Shown: positions 9,744 through 20,026 of the stretch, one piece after another | How the letters are laid out: each line of letters opens with the position of its first letter | How positions within the stretch are numbered: position 1 is the stretch's first letter | NCBI RefSeq assembly: GCF_947387525.1 | Contig: NZ_CANDNW010000013.1 | Location: forward strand, 1 to 43,901 | DNA from: Limosilactobacillus viscerum | Lineage (GTDB): Bacteria > Bacillota > Bacilli > Lactobacillales > Lactobacillaceae | Direction: 5' to 3' | DNA length: 43,901 nucleotides | Program-made: the position numbers and the translations under genes | The notes under the pieces: model-generated | The model's input: the letters and a program-made list of their open reading frames with translations, nothing else | What the model was told of the DNA's origin: nothing | Databases searched by the model: none

Positions 9744-9778
9744 AAAAATACCAAGCAACAAGCGTCACTTGGTATTTT
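9744..9778 (-). terminator. Intrinsic terminator after ileS
   Basis: Arms AAAATACCAAG and CTTGGTATTTT enclose a loop of about 12 bases, and a T-rich run follows on the minus strand (TATTTTTGTTT). It lies between ileS and the cold-shock gene. The symmetry would also allow plus-strand termination. Confidence 0.85.
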
Positions 9779-9841
9779 ACACCGCCTGAAATTGAATGTC
9801 ATTGATTGGCATTGTTAATCAACGGTTATTATAATAATTTT

Positions 9842-12637
9842 TTACTTTTCGAGCCCTTCGTCAACTGTCTCTGGATAGTTTTCCCAGACAATCTTTGCAC
9901 AACGGGCACAAAGCATTGGGTATGCATCGTCAGTACCGACATCTTCCTTGACCATCCGGCAACGAGCACAGGTTTCACCTTGTGCTGGTGATACCTTAAC
10001 CGCTACCCCGTCATTGTACTTGTCAGCATCTGCTGGTGCTTCGGTCAATGGGTGGAAGTTCAAGGCAGATACCCCTAACAGGAGGGCCACGTTTTCGTCC
10101 AAGCTATCAACCAGCTTTTGTTGGTTGTCATCGAGGTAAAGGTCAACTTGGGCCTCAAGGGACTTACCAATCTGCTTGTCATTCCGTGCTTCTTCCAGGC
10201 CCTTTAATACATGTGAACGAATTTCCATGAACTGGTCCCACTTGTCCAGCAGGTCTGCTTCGTTGTCAAAGGTCCGTGGGTCCGGAATTTCCGTCAACTG
10301 AGCAAATTGTTCTGGTTCATCCATGTATTCCCAGACTTCTTCGGTCGTGTGCGGAAGGATTGGGGTTAAGAGCTTAACCATCGTCAACAGGATGTTGTAA
10401 AAGACCGTTTGCATTGAACGACGAGCTTCAGAATCTGCTGGTTCAATGTAGAGGACATCCTTGGCGAGGTTCATGTAGAAGGCGGACAGGTCGTTGTTGA
10501 CGAAGTTGATCAGGAGCTTGTAAGCATCCAGGAAGTCATATTCGTCAAAGTCAGCCCGCATTTCCTTTAAGAAGTGGTTTAACTTAACCATCATGTACTG
10601 GTCAACACTGGCCATCTTACCGTATGAAACAGTGTTTTCAGCAGGATCAAAGTCACCGGTGTTAGCCAGCAAGAAGCGGAAGGTGTTCCGCAACTTCCGG
10701 TAAGCTTCGGAAATCTGCTGGAAGGTTCCCATGGAAACCCGGACATCCGCAGAAGTATCAGCAGACATTACCCACAGACGGATGATTTCGGCCCCCATCT
10801 GCTTAACCACCTTGTTCGGGTCAATAACGTTCCCCATCGACTTGGACATCTTCTTGCCCTTCTTATCCAGGGTAAATCCTTGGGAAACAATGCCCTTGTA
10901 TGGAGCCTTGCCAGAGCAAACAACACTGGTAATCAGACTGGAGTTGAACCAACCACGGTACTGGTCTGAACCTTCGAGGTAAAGGTCAGCCGGGTAAGTT
11001 AGGTAGTCACGTTCTGCCAGGACACCCTGGTGGGAAGAACCAGAGTCAAACCAAACATCCATGATGTCAGTTTCCTTCGTGAACTTACCGTGTGGGGAGT
11101 GTTCGTTAGTGTAGCCATCTGGCAGGAGGTCCTTAGCATCACGGTCAAACCAGACGTTAGAACCGTACTTTGCAAACAAGTCAGCGACATGGTTAATGGT
11201 TTCTTCTTCCATGATTGGTGTGCCATCTTCAGCGTAGAAGATTGGGAGTGGTACCCCCCAAACCCGTTGCCGGGAAATTACCCAGTCGCCACGGTCCTTG
11301 ATCATGTTGCGCAGACGAACCTTCCCCCAGGATGGTTTGTAGTCAACATCTTCTAAGGCGTTGAGGATCTCTTGCCGCATCTTATCGATGGAAACAAACC
11401 ATTGGTCAGTTGCCCGGAAGATGATCGGTTTCTTTGTCCGCCAGTCAAATGGGTAGGAGTGCTTCAACGGTTCTTCCAGCAGAAGTGAGTTGTTTTCTTC
11501 CAACTTCTTCAGTGAAATATCATCCGCATCTTGGTAGAAGACGCCGTCAAAGTCATCCCCGTTTTCCTTCGTCAGTACCCCTTGATCATTGATTGGTGCA
11601 AAGATTGGCAGGTTGTGTTCCAAACCAAAGTGGTAGTCATCATCCCCATAGCCAGGAGCGGTGTGGACTAAACCAGTACCAGCATCGGCAGTAACGTAGT
11701 CGGCAGTGCCAACCAGGATATCACGGTCCAGATATGGGTGCTTTGTGACCATCCCGTCCAGGTCGGTCCCAGCCAGGTGCTTAACCACTTCATAATTTTC
11801 CCAACCGAGCTTTTCAGCAACGCCTTCCAGTAGTTCGGTCCCGATGACAAATTGACGGTCATCATCAGCGGGCTTAACAACGGAGTAGTCAAACTTAGCA
11901 TTAACAGCAACGGCTTCAGAAGCTGGTACGGTCCATGGTGTCGTCGTCCAGACAACCAGGTACGTGTTGTCATCTAAAATCCCCTTGCCATCCTTTACTT
12001 GCTCGGCAAAGAAGGCGGTCTTAGCAACTACGTCATGGTATTCAACTTCGGCTTCGGCCAGGGCTGATTCAGATGACCATGACCAGTAAACAGGCTTCTT
12101 GGCTTGGTAAAGCAGGCCCTTCTTGGCAAATTCACCAAAGACCCGTACCTGGGCTGCTTCAAATTCCTTATTCAGTGTTAAGTAAGGATGGTCCCATTCA
12201 CCACTGACCCCGAGGCGCTTAAAGTCCGTCCGTTGCTTATCGACTTGCTCTAAGGCATATTTACGACAAAGGTCACGGAATTCTGACGTCGACATCTTCT
12301 TCCGGTCATAGCCAGACTTAGTCAATTGGTGTTCAATTGGTAAACCGTGAGTATCCCAACCAGGAACGTATGGTGCCCGGAAGCCAGTCATTGACTTATA
12401 GCGGACAATGAAGTCCTTGGAAATCTTATTCATGGCATGACCAATGTGAATGTTACCATTGGCATATGGAGGGCCATCATGTAAGACAAATGTTGGCTTA
12501 CCCTCATTTAATTTTTGTCGTAATTGGTATACTTTGTTTTCTTCCCAAAGCTGTTCACGTTTTGCTTCGGTAACCGGTAACTTTCCCCGCATTGGGAACT
12601 TAGTCCGGCCCAGGTTTAATGTATCCTTAACCCGCAT
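9842..12637 (-). CDS. ileS: Isoleucyl-tRNA synthetase
   Basis: A 931-residue class Ia aminoacyl-tRNA synthetase that charges tRNA-Ile. The HIGH motif (NIHIGHA) is at 64-67 and [10 protein letters not shown] is near 596-600. The editing (CP1) domain lies between them with [10 protein letters not shown]. The C-terminal zinc-binding cysteines CARC and CARC are in the last 45 residues. The length and this zinc-finger end fit the bacterial type I (mupirocin-sensitive) form. It is regulated by the T-box leader directly upstream. Its position just after divIVA is the classical Gram-positive arrangement. Confidence 0.98.
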   Translation of the reverse strand: MRVKDTLNLGRTKFPMRGKLPVTEAKREQLWEENKVYQLRQKLNEGKPTFVLHDGPPYANGNIHIGHAMNKISKDFIVRYKSMTGFRAPYVPGWDTHGLPIEHQLTKSGYDRKKMSTSEFRDLCRKYALEQVDKQRTDFKRLGVSGEWDHPYLTLNKEFEAAQVRVFGEFAKKGLLYQAKKPVYWSWSSESALAEAEVEYHDVVAKTAFFAEQVKDGKGILDDNTYLVVWTTTPWTVPASEAVAVNAKFDYSVVKPADDDRQFVIGTELLEGVAEKLGWENYEVVKHLAGTDLDGMVTKHPYLDRDILVGTADYVTADAGTGLVHTAPGYGDDDYHFGLEHNLPIFAPINDQGVLTKENGDDFDGVFYQDADDISLKKLEENNSLLLEEPLKHSYPFDWRTKKPIIFRATDQWFVSIDKMRQEILNALEDVDYKPSWGKVRLRNMIKDRGDWVISRQRVWGVPLPIFYAEDGTPIMEEETINHVADLFAKYGSNVWFDRDAKDLLPDGYTNEHSPHGKFTKETDIMDVWFDSGSSHQGVLAERDYLTYPADLYLEGSDQYRGWFNSSLITSVVCSGKAPYKGIVSQGFTLDKKGKKMSKSMGNVIDPNKVVKQMGAEIIRLWVMSADTSADVRVSMGTFQQISEAYRKLRNTFRFLLANTGDFDPAENTVSYGKMASVDQYMMVKLNHFLKEMRADFDEYDFLDAYKLLINFVNNDLSAFYMNLAKDVLYIEPADSEARRSMQTVFYNILLTMVKLLTPILPHTTEEVWEYMDEPEQFAQLTEIPDPRTFDNEADLLDKWDQFMEIRSHVLKGLEEARNDKQIGKSLEAQVDLYLDDNQQKLVDSLDENVALLLGVSALNFHPLTEAPADADKYNDGVAVKVSPAQGETCARCRMVKEDVGTDDAYPMLCARCAKIVWENYPETVDEGLEK

Positions 12638-12671
12638 GGCAAACGACTCCTTTCTCTTGATTACTTACCCT

Positions 12672-12900
12672 AATAAAAAAGCTCCATCCCATTACAGGGA
12701 CGAAGCTTTTTTCGTGGTACCACCCAATTTCAAGACCCAGTTGGATCTCCTTTGGTCATTGGTTAACGGTAATGAGCCGGCCACACTTACTAACCTTCAG
12801 CATGACACTCCGAGATGATCAGAAACCAGCAATACCATCAGCCTCCCACCAATCGCCGACTCGCTTGGGTATTAACTGCTGATTTCAATTCTCTTCAACA
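12672..12900 (-). promoter_or_regulatory. Isoleucine T-box leader (riboswitch) of ileS
   Basis: The conserved T-box core GGGTGGTACCACG is at 12713-12725 on the minus strand. It is followed at once by a terminator hairpin (12675-12712, arms AAAAAAGCT/AGCTTTTTT with an inner TCCC/GGGA) and a T-run. Upstream, a Stem I-like structure pairs AATACC with GGTATT, CAGC with GCTG, and GAGA with TCTC. The specifier loop just before the closing TCTC arm contains ATC followed by A (codon at 12817-12819), an Ile codon that agrees with the downstream gene. Uncharged tRNA-Ile should favour the antiterminator and permit ileS expression. Confidence 0.93.
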
Positions 12901-12932
12901 TTTTATTAGGGTAATTGTAGTAATTATTTATC

Positions 12933-13697
12933 CTAGTTCTTATCCTGGTCACTATCAGGGAAGACAACCACTGTTTCACCAGAGTCAGCAGATGCTGGCG
13001 CTGGTTCACTATTATCTTGTGGTGCAACACTTGGTGCCGGATCTGGCACTGCCGGAGCAGGTTCAACTGCAGGACGGTTAATGCTTTCATCGTCCTCTGC
13101 AGGATCGGAACTAATTGTTGTAGATTCTACACTTTCTGCTGATTCGTTGTCAAGGTTCTTTCCCAAGATCTTTTGGATTTCATTATACTGAGCTAAATCA
13201 TCATCAGCCAGCAGCTTGTCCCATTCGTCACTCTTAACAACTTCTAACTGTGATTCCAGCATTACCTGGAGACGTTGACGGAAGATCCGTGTTTGCTTCT
13301 TCAAGTCATTGGTCTCAGTCGTCAGCTTCCGCGTTTCTTGGGTACTTTGTTCAATTACCTGGTTAGCCTTTTCATTGGCTTCGGAAACAATGTCAGTTGC
13401 CTGTTTTTGTGCTTCCCGCACCATAATATCGGCTTCCCGTTTTGCATTGTTCTTAACCTTATCAGCAGCCTCTTGTGCAACCAGGATTGACTTGTTCAGT
13501 GAATCCTTCAATTCACTAAAGTACTTCAGCTTACCTTCATCGGCCTTAATCGTTTCCTTGAGGGCATGATTTTCTTCCGTCAGTTCTTGAACGGTTTGCG
13601 AAACCTGTTCAATAAACCGACGAACTTCATCCTGGTTAAAGCCCCGCATCTTAGTTGAAAATTGTTGCTCATTAATATCTTTTACCGTTAACCCCAT
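12933..13697 (-). CDS. divIVA: Cell-division initiation protein DivIVA
   Basis: A 254-residue coiled-coil protein that binds negatively curved membranes and marks poles and division sites. The N-terminal lipid-binding domain is canonical (LTVKDINEQQFSTKMRGFNQDEV). A long coiled coil follows at about 30-165. The last 90 residues are an acidic Pro/Ala/Ser-rich disordered tail ending VVVFPDSDQDKN, longer than in Bacillus. The ATG has GGAGGAA upstream. It is the last gene of the dcw cluster, and the ileS T-box begins within about 30 bases of its stop codon. Confidence 0.96.
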   Translation of the reverse strand: MGLTVKDINEQQFSTKMRGFNQDEVRRFIEQVSQTVQELTEENHALKETIKADEGKLKYFSELKDSLNKSILVAQEAADKVKNNAKREADIMVREAQKQATDIVSEANEKANQVIEQSTQETRKLTTETNDLKKQTRIFRQRLQVMLESQLEVVKSDEWDKLLADDDLAQYNEIQKILGKNLDNESAESVESTTISSDPAEDDESINRPAVEPAPAVPDPAPSVAPQDNSEPAPASADSGETVVVFPDSDQDKN

Positions 13698-13712
13698 TAT
13701 TATTCCTCCAAT

Positions 13713-14495
13713 TTATGCATGTACCACAGATAATACTACTTTTTCCTTGTTCTTTCGCGTCATTCCGTTATCACTATCGATCCTAATCCGGCCACCATGA
13801 CGGACTGAAATCAAGTCATGAACAACGACCGTTTCGTCCGGACGGTTAACTTCTTCCCAATTTAGGCGAACTTGACCGTGCTCTACTAGCTGTTTTGCCC
13901 GGTTCCGGGAGTAATTAAACCCAGCTGCAACGATGCTATCCAACCGGAGTGACGTTACAGTAGTGCTAACTTCTTCCCAGTCCTCGACGGGGTGCAAGAC
14001 TTCATCTTCATCAACTAATTCCCACTTAATCTTGGCACGACCAATGTGGTGCACATTAGTCCGCAGGTACTTCGCCATCGTTTTGGTAACGACTACCTGC
14101 CAGCGTTCACCATCGCCTAAGATATCACCAAAGGCGTTTCGCTCTAACCCTTCACCAATGAGGGTTCCCATGATTTGGCGGTGGTGCAGCTCAGTAAATT
14201 TGACGGGGTAGTTAACCTCCAGAACAGCTAGTTCAAAGTCATCTTGCTGTGGCTGATAGTAAGTTGGATAAAAGAGTAAGCGTTGCATCTCGGCACCTGT
14301 CCAGGCACCACTGCTCGCCATTTTCACTTCATCTTCCCGGTTAGCTAGCGTTTGCGCAATATACCGCTGCCGTGGGTTAAGAAAATACGTTAAAACTGGC
14401 CGGTATTGCGTTATTGCCGTACTAATCCAATCAGCAACCTGGTCAATCAATCCTGCTTCATTAGGCCGAAAGTGCTGTTTAATATTTTCTTCCAT
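13713..14495 (-). CDS. ylmH: YlmH-type RNA-binding protein (S4 domain)
   Basis: A 260-residue cytoplasmic protein. The N-terminal and central parts match the YlmH family (PRQRYIAQTLANREDEVKM and a segment containing LIGEGLERNAFGDI). The C-terminal S4 RNA-binding domain is at about 182-245 (RLDSIVAAGFNYSRNRAKQL). In Bacillus, YlmH takes part in rescue of stalled 50S-peptidyl-tRNA complexes. It sits at its conserved place between yggT and divIVA, 15 bases from each, and is probably co-transcribed with sepF and ftsZ. Confidence 0.94.
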   Translation of the reverse strand: MEENIKQHFRPNEAGLIDQVADWISTAITQYRPVLTYFLNPRQRYIAQTLANREDEVKMASSGAWTGAEMQRLLFYPTYYQPQQDDFELAVLEVNYPVKFTELHHRQIMGTLIGEGLERNAFGDILGDGERWQVVVTKTMAKYLRTNVHHIGRAKIKWELVDEDEVLHPVEDWEEVSTTVTSLRLDSIVAAGFNYSRNRAKQLVEHGQVRLNWEEVNRPDETVVVHDLISVRHGGRIRIDSDNGMTRKNKEKVVLSVVHA

Positions 14496-14505
14496 AGTTT
14501 CATCG

Positions 14506-14766
14506 CTATCCGATAAAATGTGTCAATGCTGTTAAACCATTTTGAACCATGTATAAAACAAAAATTGCAACTACCGGTGAAAAACTAATCCCGCCAAGTG
14601 GTGGAATAAAATCAAACCAGTGCATATAGGGTTCAACCAACCGGTTAATGATCTCGCCTAAACGGGTGCTTCGTGCGTTGGGAAACCACGATAGCAGGCA
14701 CCAAATAACGATCACCCAGATATAGGCATTGATCAGGGTATTTAATAGCCCTACTAGGAAAGCCAT
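14506..14766 (-). CDS. ylmG: YggT family membrane protein
   Basis: An 86-residue integral membrane protein with two hydrophobic hairpin segments (residues about 3-25 and 62-82) linked by a loop containing NARSTRLGEIINRLVEPYMHWF, seen here as NARSTRLGEII followed by VEPYMHWF. This is the YggT/YlmG signature. The family is linked to division and to chloroplast/cyanobacterial envelope organisation, but its molecular role is not settled. It lies 10 bases after sepF and 10 before ylmH, and has a strong AAGGAGG ribosome site. Confidence 0.93.
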   Translation of the reverse strand: MAFLVGLLNTLINAYIWVIVIWCLLSWFPNARSTRLGEIINRLVEPYMHWFDFIPPLGGISFSPVVAIFVLYMVQNGLTALTHFIG

Positions 14767-14776
14767 GTTGTCCTCC

Positions 14777-15202
14777 TTAGTCGTTAAAGTGATCAGATTC
14801 AGCCTTCAAACTACTTGAAAGATTGCCTGATACTTCAAAATTATTCGGTGCGCAGAGGAAAATTTCCTTGCCGATCCGTTTCATTTCACCATTAATTGCG
14901 TAAACAGTCCCATTTAGAAAATCAACCATCCGTGCAGCAGACTTACTATCCATCTGGGTAAAATTAACCACAATTGCCCGGTCAGCTAACAGCTGCGAGG
15001 CAATTTGCTTAACGTCCGCATACATCCGTGGCTCATACAGTGAGATTTGACTAACTTTTTGTCCCGCATGGGCTTGTCCTTCACTAAAAGAAACTACCTT
15101 ATTCGACCCACTATTCCGTTGGGCCGGCTGGTTATTTTCATAATATTCATCTTGTTCAACTTCATCATCGCCAAACAAGCTCTTCAAAAAATTAGCTGCC
15201 AT
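14777..15202 (-). CDS. sepF: Cell-division protein SepF
   Basis: A 141-residue protein that bundles FtsZ and tethers it to the membrane. An N-terminal amphipathic stretch ([11 protein letters not shown]) should act as membrane anchor. A flexible Gln/Asn-rich linker follows, and the conserved SepF core runs from about residue 50 ([19 protein letters not shown], then VVNFTQMD, then [20 protein letters not shown]). The ATG follows AGGAGAAG. It lies 81 bases downstream of ftsZ in the classical order. Confidence 0.96.
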   Translation of the reverse strand: MAANFLKSLFGDDEVEQDEYYENNQPAQRNSGSNKVVSFSEGQAHAGQKVSQISLYEPRMYADVKQIASQLLADRAIVVNFTQMDSKSAARMVDFLNGTVYAINGEMKRIGKEIFLCAPNNFEVSGNLSSSLKAESDHFND

Positions 15203-15283
15203 TTTTCTTCTCCTTTCTCTGCTAGTTATGAAAAAGAGGTGTAATCTAACCCGCTTGTTAAACTACTCCCCCTTTTACATTAA

Positions 15284-16540
15284 TTATTTACGACGATTCT
15301 TAAAGAATGGTGGCGTCGACAGGTTATCATCATCACCATCATCTGAGTTAGCCGTGTCATCATTGAAAACATTAAATTCTGGCTTATCAACATGGGAAAA
15401 CTGGTCATCAATCTTCTCGTTGGTATTTGAATTAACTTCTGCAGTTGGGTCATTCCAACCATCGAAGGGGTCGGCTGCTGCGTTATCGTTACCTTGTGGT
15501 GCAGCATCATTGCCCTGGGCCGGTTGTTGAGCTGGACGGGAAGCCTGTGGTTGCTGCCGGGCTGGACGAGTCTTCTTTGGCTTGTCAATTCCCGTTGCAA
15601 TAACAGTAACCCGTACTTCGTCACCCATGTTCTTATCCAGTGACATCCCAAACGAAATATCAACATTGGTCCCAGCAGCCTGCTTAATTACATCAGATGC
15701 TTCCTGGGCTTCATACATTGCCATATCTTCACTACCAGTAATATCCATCAACACGTGTTGGGCACCGTCAATTGACAGTTCAAGCAGTGGTGATGAAATA
15801 GCCTTCTTGGTAGCTTCAGTAGCCCGGTTTTCGCCAGTAGAAGAACCAACACCCATCAAGGCCGCACCTTGGTTAGACATCAGCGTCTTGATGTCGGCAA
15901 AGTCAAGGTTAATGTAACCAGGGGTAACAATTAAGTCAGAAATCCCTTGAACACCTTGACGCAAAACATTATCAGCTTCCTTAAATGCTTCCATCATTGG
16001 GGTCTTTTTATCAATCATTTCCAGCAAACGGTTGTTGGCAACGATGATTAGGGTATCAACGTTGGACTTTAACTTCTCAAGCCCTTCAACGGCATACTTT
16101 CCCCGGCGTGGGCCTTCGAATGAGAATGGGCGCGTAACTACCCCCACAGTTAAAGCCCCACTATCCTTAGCTAACTTAGCAACAACTGGAGCAGCACCAG
16201 TACCGGTACCACCACCCATTCCGGCAGTAATGAAGACCATGTCTGCGCCTTCCAGTACCTTCTTGATTGCTTCTTCACTTTCTTGTGCTGCCTTTTCACC
16301 AACTTCTGGCTTTGAACCCGCACCAAGTCCCTTGGTCAATTTAGGACCAAGCTGAATCTTAGTTGAAGCCTTTGAGCTGTTCAATGCTTGCCGGTCAGTA
16401 TTGGCAACGATAAAGTCAACACCCTTTACCTTCTCTGTAATCATCCGGTTAACGGCATTACCGCCACCACCGCCGACACCGATTACCTTAATCCGTGCGC
16501 CAGCAAATTCGTTATCCATCGTGCTTGTCTCGTTATCCAT
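15284..16540 (-). CDS. ftsZ: Cell-division GTPase FtsZ
   Basis: A 418-residue tubulin homologue that polymerises into the Z ring. The nucleotide site shows [13 protein letters not shown] near 21-33 and the tubulin signature [10 protein letters not shown] at 109-118. The synergy loop region ([20 protein letters not shown]) is intact. A linker of about 80 residues rich in Gln, Asn, Pro and Asp leads to the conserved C-terminal peptide [12 protein letters not shown] that binds FtsA/SepF. It lies 20 bases after ftsA with a GGAGGAAAG ribosome site. Confidence 0.98.
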   Translation of the reverse strand: MDNETSTMDNEFAGARIKVIGVGGGGGNAVNRMITEKVKGVDFIVANTDRQALNSSKASTKIQLGPKLTKGLGAGSKPEVGEKAAQESEEAIKKVLEGADMVFITAGMGGGTGTGAAPVVAKLAKDSGALTVGVVTRPFSFEGPRRGKYAVEGLEKLKSNVDTLIIVANNRLLEMIDKKTPMMEAFKEADNVLRQGVQGISDLIVTPGYINLDFADIKTLMSNQGAALMGVGSSTGENRATEATKKAISSPLLELSIDGAQHVLMDITGSEDMAMYEAQEASDVIKQAAGTNVDISFGMSLDKNMGDEVRVTVIATGIDKPKKTRPARQQPQASRPAQQPAQGNDAAPQGNDNAAADPFDGWNDPTAEVNSNTNEKIDDQFSHVDKPEFNVFNDDTANSDDGDDDNLSTPPFFKNRRK

Positions 16541-16560
16541 AGAAATCTTTCCTCCGTGAA

Positions 16561-17937
16561 TTAATCAAATAGGTTATCAAACATGCCCTTTAATTTGCTA
16601 CCAAATGAGTGTTTGCTCTTCTTTGGCTCTGACCGTTTTCTCTCCTTGGAACGGCTCTTTTCTGAACGCGTTGGCTGGGGCTCCTCATTTGACCACTGGT
16701 GAACCAGCTGCCGTCCACCATTAGTAGCTGGCTGCTGTTCTTCTTCCCTTGGGCTTTCTATTATATCAGGTTGCTGAATAGTTTGCTTTATTAACTTATC
16801 AACATCGGAAAGCTGACTTTCATACATTGATAAAGCCAGACTAGTTGCGTAGCCAGGGTGCCTAATTCCCATTTGTTCGGGTACGTATACCTTAATGTTG
16901 CCAGCAAAATACTGTTCAGCTAACTCTTTAACACCAGGCATTGCTGCCCCGCCACCAATAATAGTGACACCGCCAGGTAATTCCGGTGCATGAATTGATT
17001 GTAGGCGTTGGTGAATCCGTTCAAAGATTTGGCGCATCCGTGCCTCAATTACTTCTGACAAGTATTCTTCGGTAAACTGAACTGGTTCATTCTTGCCGAC
17101 AACGTTAACATTAACCTGTGCCTCTGGGTCAGCTAAGCTTTGGTCGGCGTAACCATGATTAAGCTTTAGGCGTTCCGCATTCTTCAGGGAAGTATTAAGA
17201 ACGGTCGAAATATCCTTTGTTACATACTGACCACCTTCAGGGTCAACAAAGGTATATTTCAGTTGATGGTCATGAACAATTGAAGTCGTCGTTTGACCAC
17301 CGCCAAGATCAATTACCACCGTACCGAAATCCTGTTCGCCATCATTTAGCAGGTTGAAATCAGTCGCGATCGGTGAAATCACAAAGTCCTTGATCACGTA
17401 ACCAGCACGCTGGACAGCCTTCTTGGTATTGTGAAGAATTGTCTTAGGACCAGTATACAGGGTTGCCTTCATCTCAAGACGGACACTGACCATCCCCCGT
17501 GGGTCTTTGATTCCACCAAAGCCATCAACGGAAAATTCAGTTGGAATCAAGTCTAAGACTGCCCGCTCAGGTGGTATATTCTGTGTCAATGTCTCCTTTG
17601 CGACATCAATTACGTCCTGGTTGACAATTTCTCGCGACTGTCCTTGCGAAGCAACCGTAATCATTCCATGAACTTTTTGCATTTGTAAATAGTTGGCTGG
17701 TAAGCCCACGATTAGTTTTTTAATGCTTAGATTAGATTTTTCCTCAGCTTTAGCAACAGCTTGTGAAATTGCTTGGGCAGTTTTATCAATGTCAACGATT
17801 ACACCATGATTTAGTCCGGTAGAGGGTGCTATCCCTACGCCAATGACCTTTAGCTGCCCCTTCACATTTTCACAAACTAGTGCCTTAATCGAGGTAGTTC
17901 CAATATCCAATCCAACAAATACCTCTGAATTATCCAT
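16561..17937 (-). CDS. ftsA: Cell-division protein FtsA
   Basis: A 458-residue actin-like ATPase that anchors FtsZ to the membrane. The phosphate-binding segments [11 protein letters not shown] (8-18) and [12 protein letters not shown] (about 206-217), and [14 protein letters not shown] near 322, are canonical. A basic, Ser/Lys-rich linker precedes the C-terminal amphipathic helix [13 protein letters not shown], the membrane-targeting sequence. AGGAGGG precedes the ATG. The 128-base AT-rich gap upstream carries promoter-like sequences, so ftsA-ftsZ can probably be expressed separately from the upstream mur genes. Confidence 0.97.
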   Translation of the reverse strand: MDNSEVFVGLDIGTTSIKALVCENVKGQLKVIGVGIAPSTGLNHGVIVDIDKTAQAISQAVAKAEEKSNLSIKKLIVGLPANYLQMQKVHGMITVASQGQSREIVNQDVIDVAKETLTQNIPPERAVLDLIPTEFSVDGFGGIKDPRGMVSVRLEMKATLYTGPKTILHNTKKAVQRAGYVIKDFVISPIATDFNLLNDGEQDFGTVVIDLGGGQTTTSIVHDHQLKYTFVDPEGGQYVTKDISTVLNTSLKNAERLKLNHGYADQSLADPEAQVNVNVVGKNEPVQFTEEYLSEVIEARMRQIFERIHQRLQSIHAPELPGGVTIIGGGAAMPGVKELAEQYFAGNIKVYVPEQMGIRHPGYATSLALSMYESQLSDVDKLIKQTIQQPDIIESPREEEQQPATNGGRQLVHQWSNEEPQPTRSEKSRSKERKRSEPKKSKHSFGSKLKGMFDNLFD

Positions 17938-18010
17938 CTGAACGGCACCCTCCTAAAACAACAAATTATACTCAATTAAAAAATTTGTATTTTAATTTTA
18001 TTCATGTTTG

Positions 18011-18039
18011 ATTTTACCACATATTTCTAAGTTCAAAAA
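18011..18039 (-). promoter_or_regulatory. Candidate promoter upstream of ftsA
   Basis: On the minus strand, TTTTTG (18034-18039), a 17-base spacer and TAAAAT (18011-18016), with an extended TGG directly before the -10. A second TATAAT occurs closer to ftsA at 17965-17970 without a clear -35. The gap between divIB and ftsA is the only long AT-rich spacer inside the dcw cluster, which supports an internal promoter there. Confidence 0.42.
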
Positions 18040-18065
18040 TGCTTTATGTGATGTTTTCTGAAAAA

Positions 18066-18902
18066 TCACTTGTCACGTGATCCATAACTGTAAGAATAAG
18101 CACCTACCTGAAGGTCGACCACTCCTGCCTGCTTCATTGTTGCTGCAATTGCTGGATAGTAGGCCATCTTCTTCCCCACGGTGTTCATGTTTGCATATAC
18201 GGTATTGCCATCACGCATGTAAATTATCAACCGATTTGGTGCATCCTTAGCTGGCTGATAATTGACTGAAGAAATTGCATTCCTGATAACCGGCTTTAAT
18301 TGGCCAATTTGAACAGCCGTCTTGGTCAGCTTTTGACGGTTGCCCGCAAAATGCTGGTAGCGGATCTTGCTTTTATCGCTCTTAGCTAATTGCAACTGAC
18401 CATTGGCTAAAACATTATAATCCCGTTGGCCAATTTCAACCGTGCCCACAACTGGATTTTCCGTTACCGTTAATTGAAGTGACTGGGCACCAGTAACTTT
18501 AACCGCAACACTTTTCACTTGTGGATTACGTTGGTGAGCTTGACGACTGATCGACTTCTTACTAGCGGCGACACCCCAAATATAGCGTCCCGGGCGAACC
18601 TGTGTTGCATCTTCCACCTGTTTCTGGCTCAACTCGCTATTGCCGGTCACCGTAATGGTTCGAACCTTACTCAAGGGAGAAATAACATACAACATCAACA
18701 ACAAAACGATACCAAAAAGGAGAATTAACTTGAGGACCCGTTCACCATTTGTGAAATAACGGTAAAGCTTAATTCCACGGACCTTATGGCCAATCCGCTC
18801 TTTTGGCTTAGCTGCTTCTAGGTTTTTGGTACTTCGTTGTTCAAGTTCTGTCAGCAGCTGCGAATAGCGCTGGTGCTCTGGAATTACTTTATCCTTATCC
18901 AA
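18066..18902 (-). CDS. divIB: Cell-division protein DivIB/FtsQ
   Basis: A 278-residue bitopic membrane protein of the divisome. It has a cytoplasmic N-terminus of about 55 residues, one transmembrane helix (LKLILLFGIVLLLMLYVIS) and an extracellular POTRA domain beginning VRTITVTGNSELSQKQVED. The beta domain follows. It forms the DivIB-FtsL-DivIC complex that controls septal peptidoglycan synthesis. The start is a TTG 7 bases after AGGAGG; there is no better ATG. It follows murG by 20 bases, the usual order. Confidence 0.94.
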   Translation of the reverse strand: MDKDKVIPEHQRYSQLLTELEQRSTKNLEAAKPKERIGHKVRGIKLYRYFTNGERVLKLILLFGIVLLLMLYVISPLSKVRTITVTGNSELSQKQVEDATQVRPGRYIWGVAASKKSISRQAHQRNPQVKSVAVKVTGAQSLQLTVTENPVVGTVEIGQRDYNVLANGQLQLAKSDKSKIRYQHFAGNRQKLTKTAVQIGQLKPVIRNAISSVNYQPAKDAPNRLIIYMRDGNTVYANMNTVGKKMAYYPAIAATMKQAGVVDLQVGAYSYSYGSRDK

Positions 18903-18922
18903 GTCCAGTCCTCCTTTCCATT

Positions 18923-20026
18923 TTATTGGTGTTCGTCAATTGCCCGGTGCAGTACCTTGATCAGGTGATCTGCTGCGTCAGGCTTCCCCATTTTCTTTGC
19001 TGCGGCGGCCATCTCTTCACGCAGTTCTTTGTTTTGCATTATTTTATCAGCTTGAACCAGCAGCGACCGTGCATCAAGCTGGTCTTCAGTAATCATTACA
19101 CCAGCATTTTTCTTTACTAATGCCTGTGCGTTCTTTACCTGGTGGTTAGCGGTGACGTAAGGACTCGGGATAAGAATCGTCGGTACCCCCAGTGCCGTCA
19201 CTTCCGCGATTGTCGTCGCACCAGCCCGTGAAACCAGGGCTGCTACCCGCGGCATCTTTGCTGGCATATCCTTAATGTAAGGAACAACCTTAATATTAGA
19301 ACCAATCCTTACGTTTTTTAACTGCTCCTTGACGTGGTCATACCGTTTTTGACCAGTTGCAAAAATCACCTGGTAATCCCGTTGGTTAAATTCAGGAATC
19401 GCATCAACCACCGTTTGGTTAATCTTTGGCGCACCTTGGCTCCCACCAAAAATCATTAGGGTTGGGACATCATCCTTTAAGCCATAGCTTGTCCAGGAAA
19501 AATCACTGTCAACCTGTGATGCCACTTGTTGTGCACGCGGATTACCAACCATGGTGACCTTGTCTGCCGGAAACTGGCTACGTGCTGCCTCAAAGGCAAT
19601 TGCTATCTGGTCAACATAGCGGCTAAGAAACTTATTAGTCACACCAACCACGCTGTTTTGTTCATGGATAACGGTTGGCACATGGTGCTTGGCTGCAGCA
19701 TACAAAACGGCACCACTGACATAGCCACCCGTTCCTAAGACAACGTCGGGCTTAAAGTCACGAATAATCTTGTTCGCATGGTGAACCGACTTTAAGAAGA
19801 GGTAAACCGTCTTAAAATTTTCCAGGGAAAGTGACCGTTTAAATCCCTGCATTTGCATTGTCTCAAGCTTAATTCCCGCATCCGGGACAATTTTGTTTTC
19901 CAGTCCGCGGGTAGTTCCAACATAAAGGACTTCCGTGTCTGGTTCCACTTGCTTTAGCCGTTCAATTAAGGCCAGGGCGGGATAAATATGACCACCAGTC
20001 CCACCACCAGAAACTAATAACCGCAT
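18923..20026 (-). CDS. murG: UDP-N-acetylglucosamine transferase MurG
   Basis: A 367-residue GT-B glycosyltransferase that adds GlcNAc to lipid I to make lipid II on the inner membrane face. The N-terminal loop [15 protein letters not shown] (6-20), the [10 protein letters not shown] segment, [10 protein letters not shown] and the acceptor/donor segments [11 protein letters not shown] and [11 protein letters not shown] are all present. Its ATG overlaps the murD stop codon (TAATG), giving tight translational coupling. Confidence 0.98.
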   Translation of the reverse strand: MRLLVSGGGTGGHIYPALALIERLKQVEPDTEVLYVGTTRGLENKIVPDAGIKLETMQMQGFKRSLSLENFKTVYLFLKSVHHANKIIRDFKPDVVLGTGGYVSGAVLYAAAKHHVPTVIHEQNSVVGVTNKFLSRYVDQIAIAFEAARSQFPADKVTMVGNPRAQQVASQVDSDFSWTSYGLKDDVPTLMIFGGSQGAPKINQTVVDAIPEFNQRDYQVIFATGQKRYDHVKEQLKNVRIGSNIKVVPYIKDMPAKMPRVAALVSRAGATTIAEVTALGVPTILIPSPYVTANHQVKNAQALVKKNAGVMITEDQLDARSLLVQADKIMQNKELREEMAAAAKKMGKPDAADHLIKVLHRAIDEHQ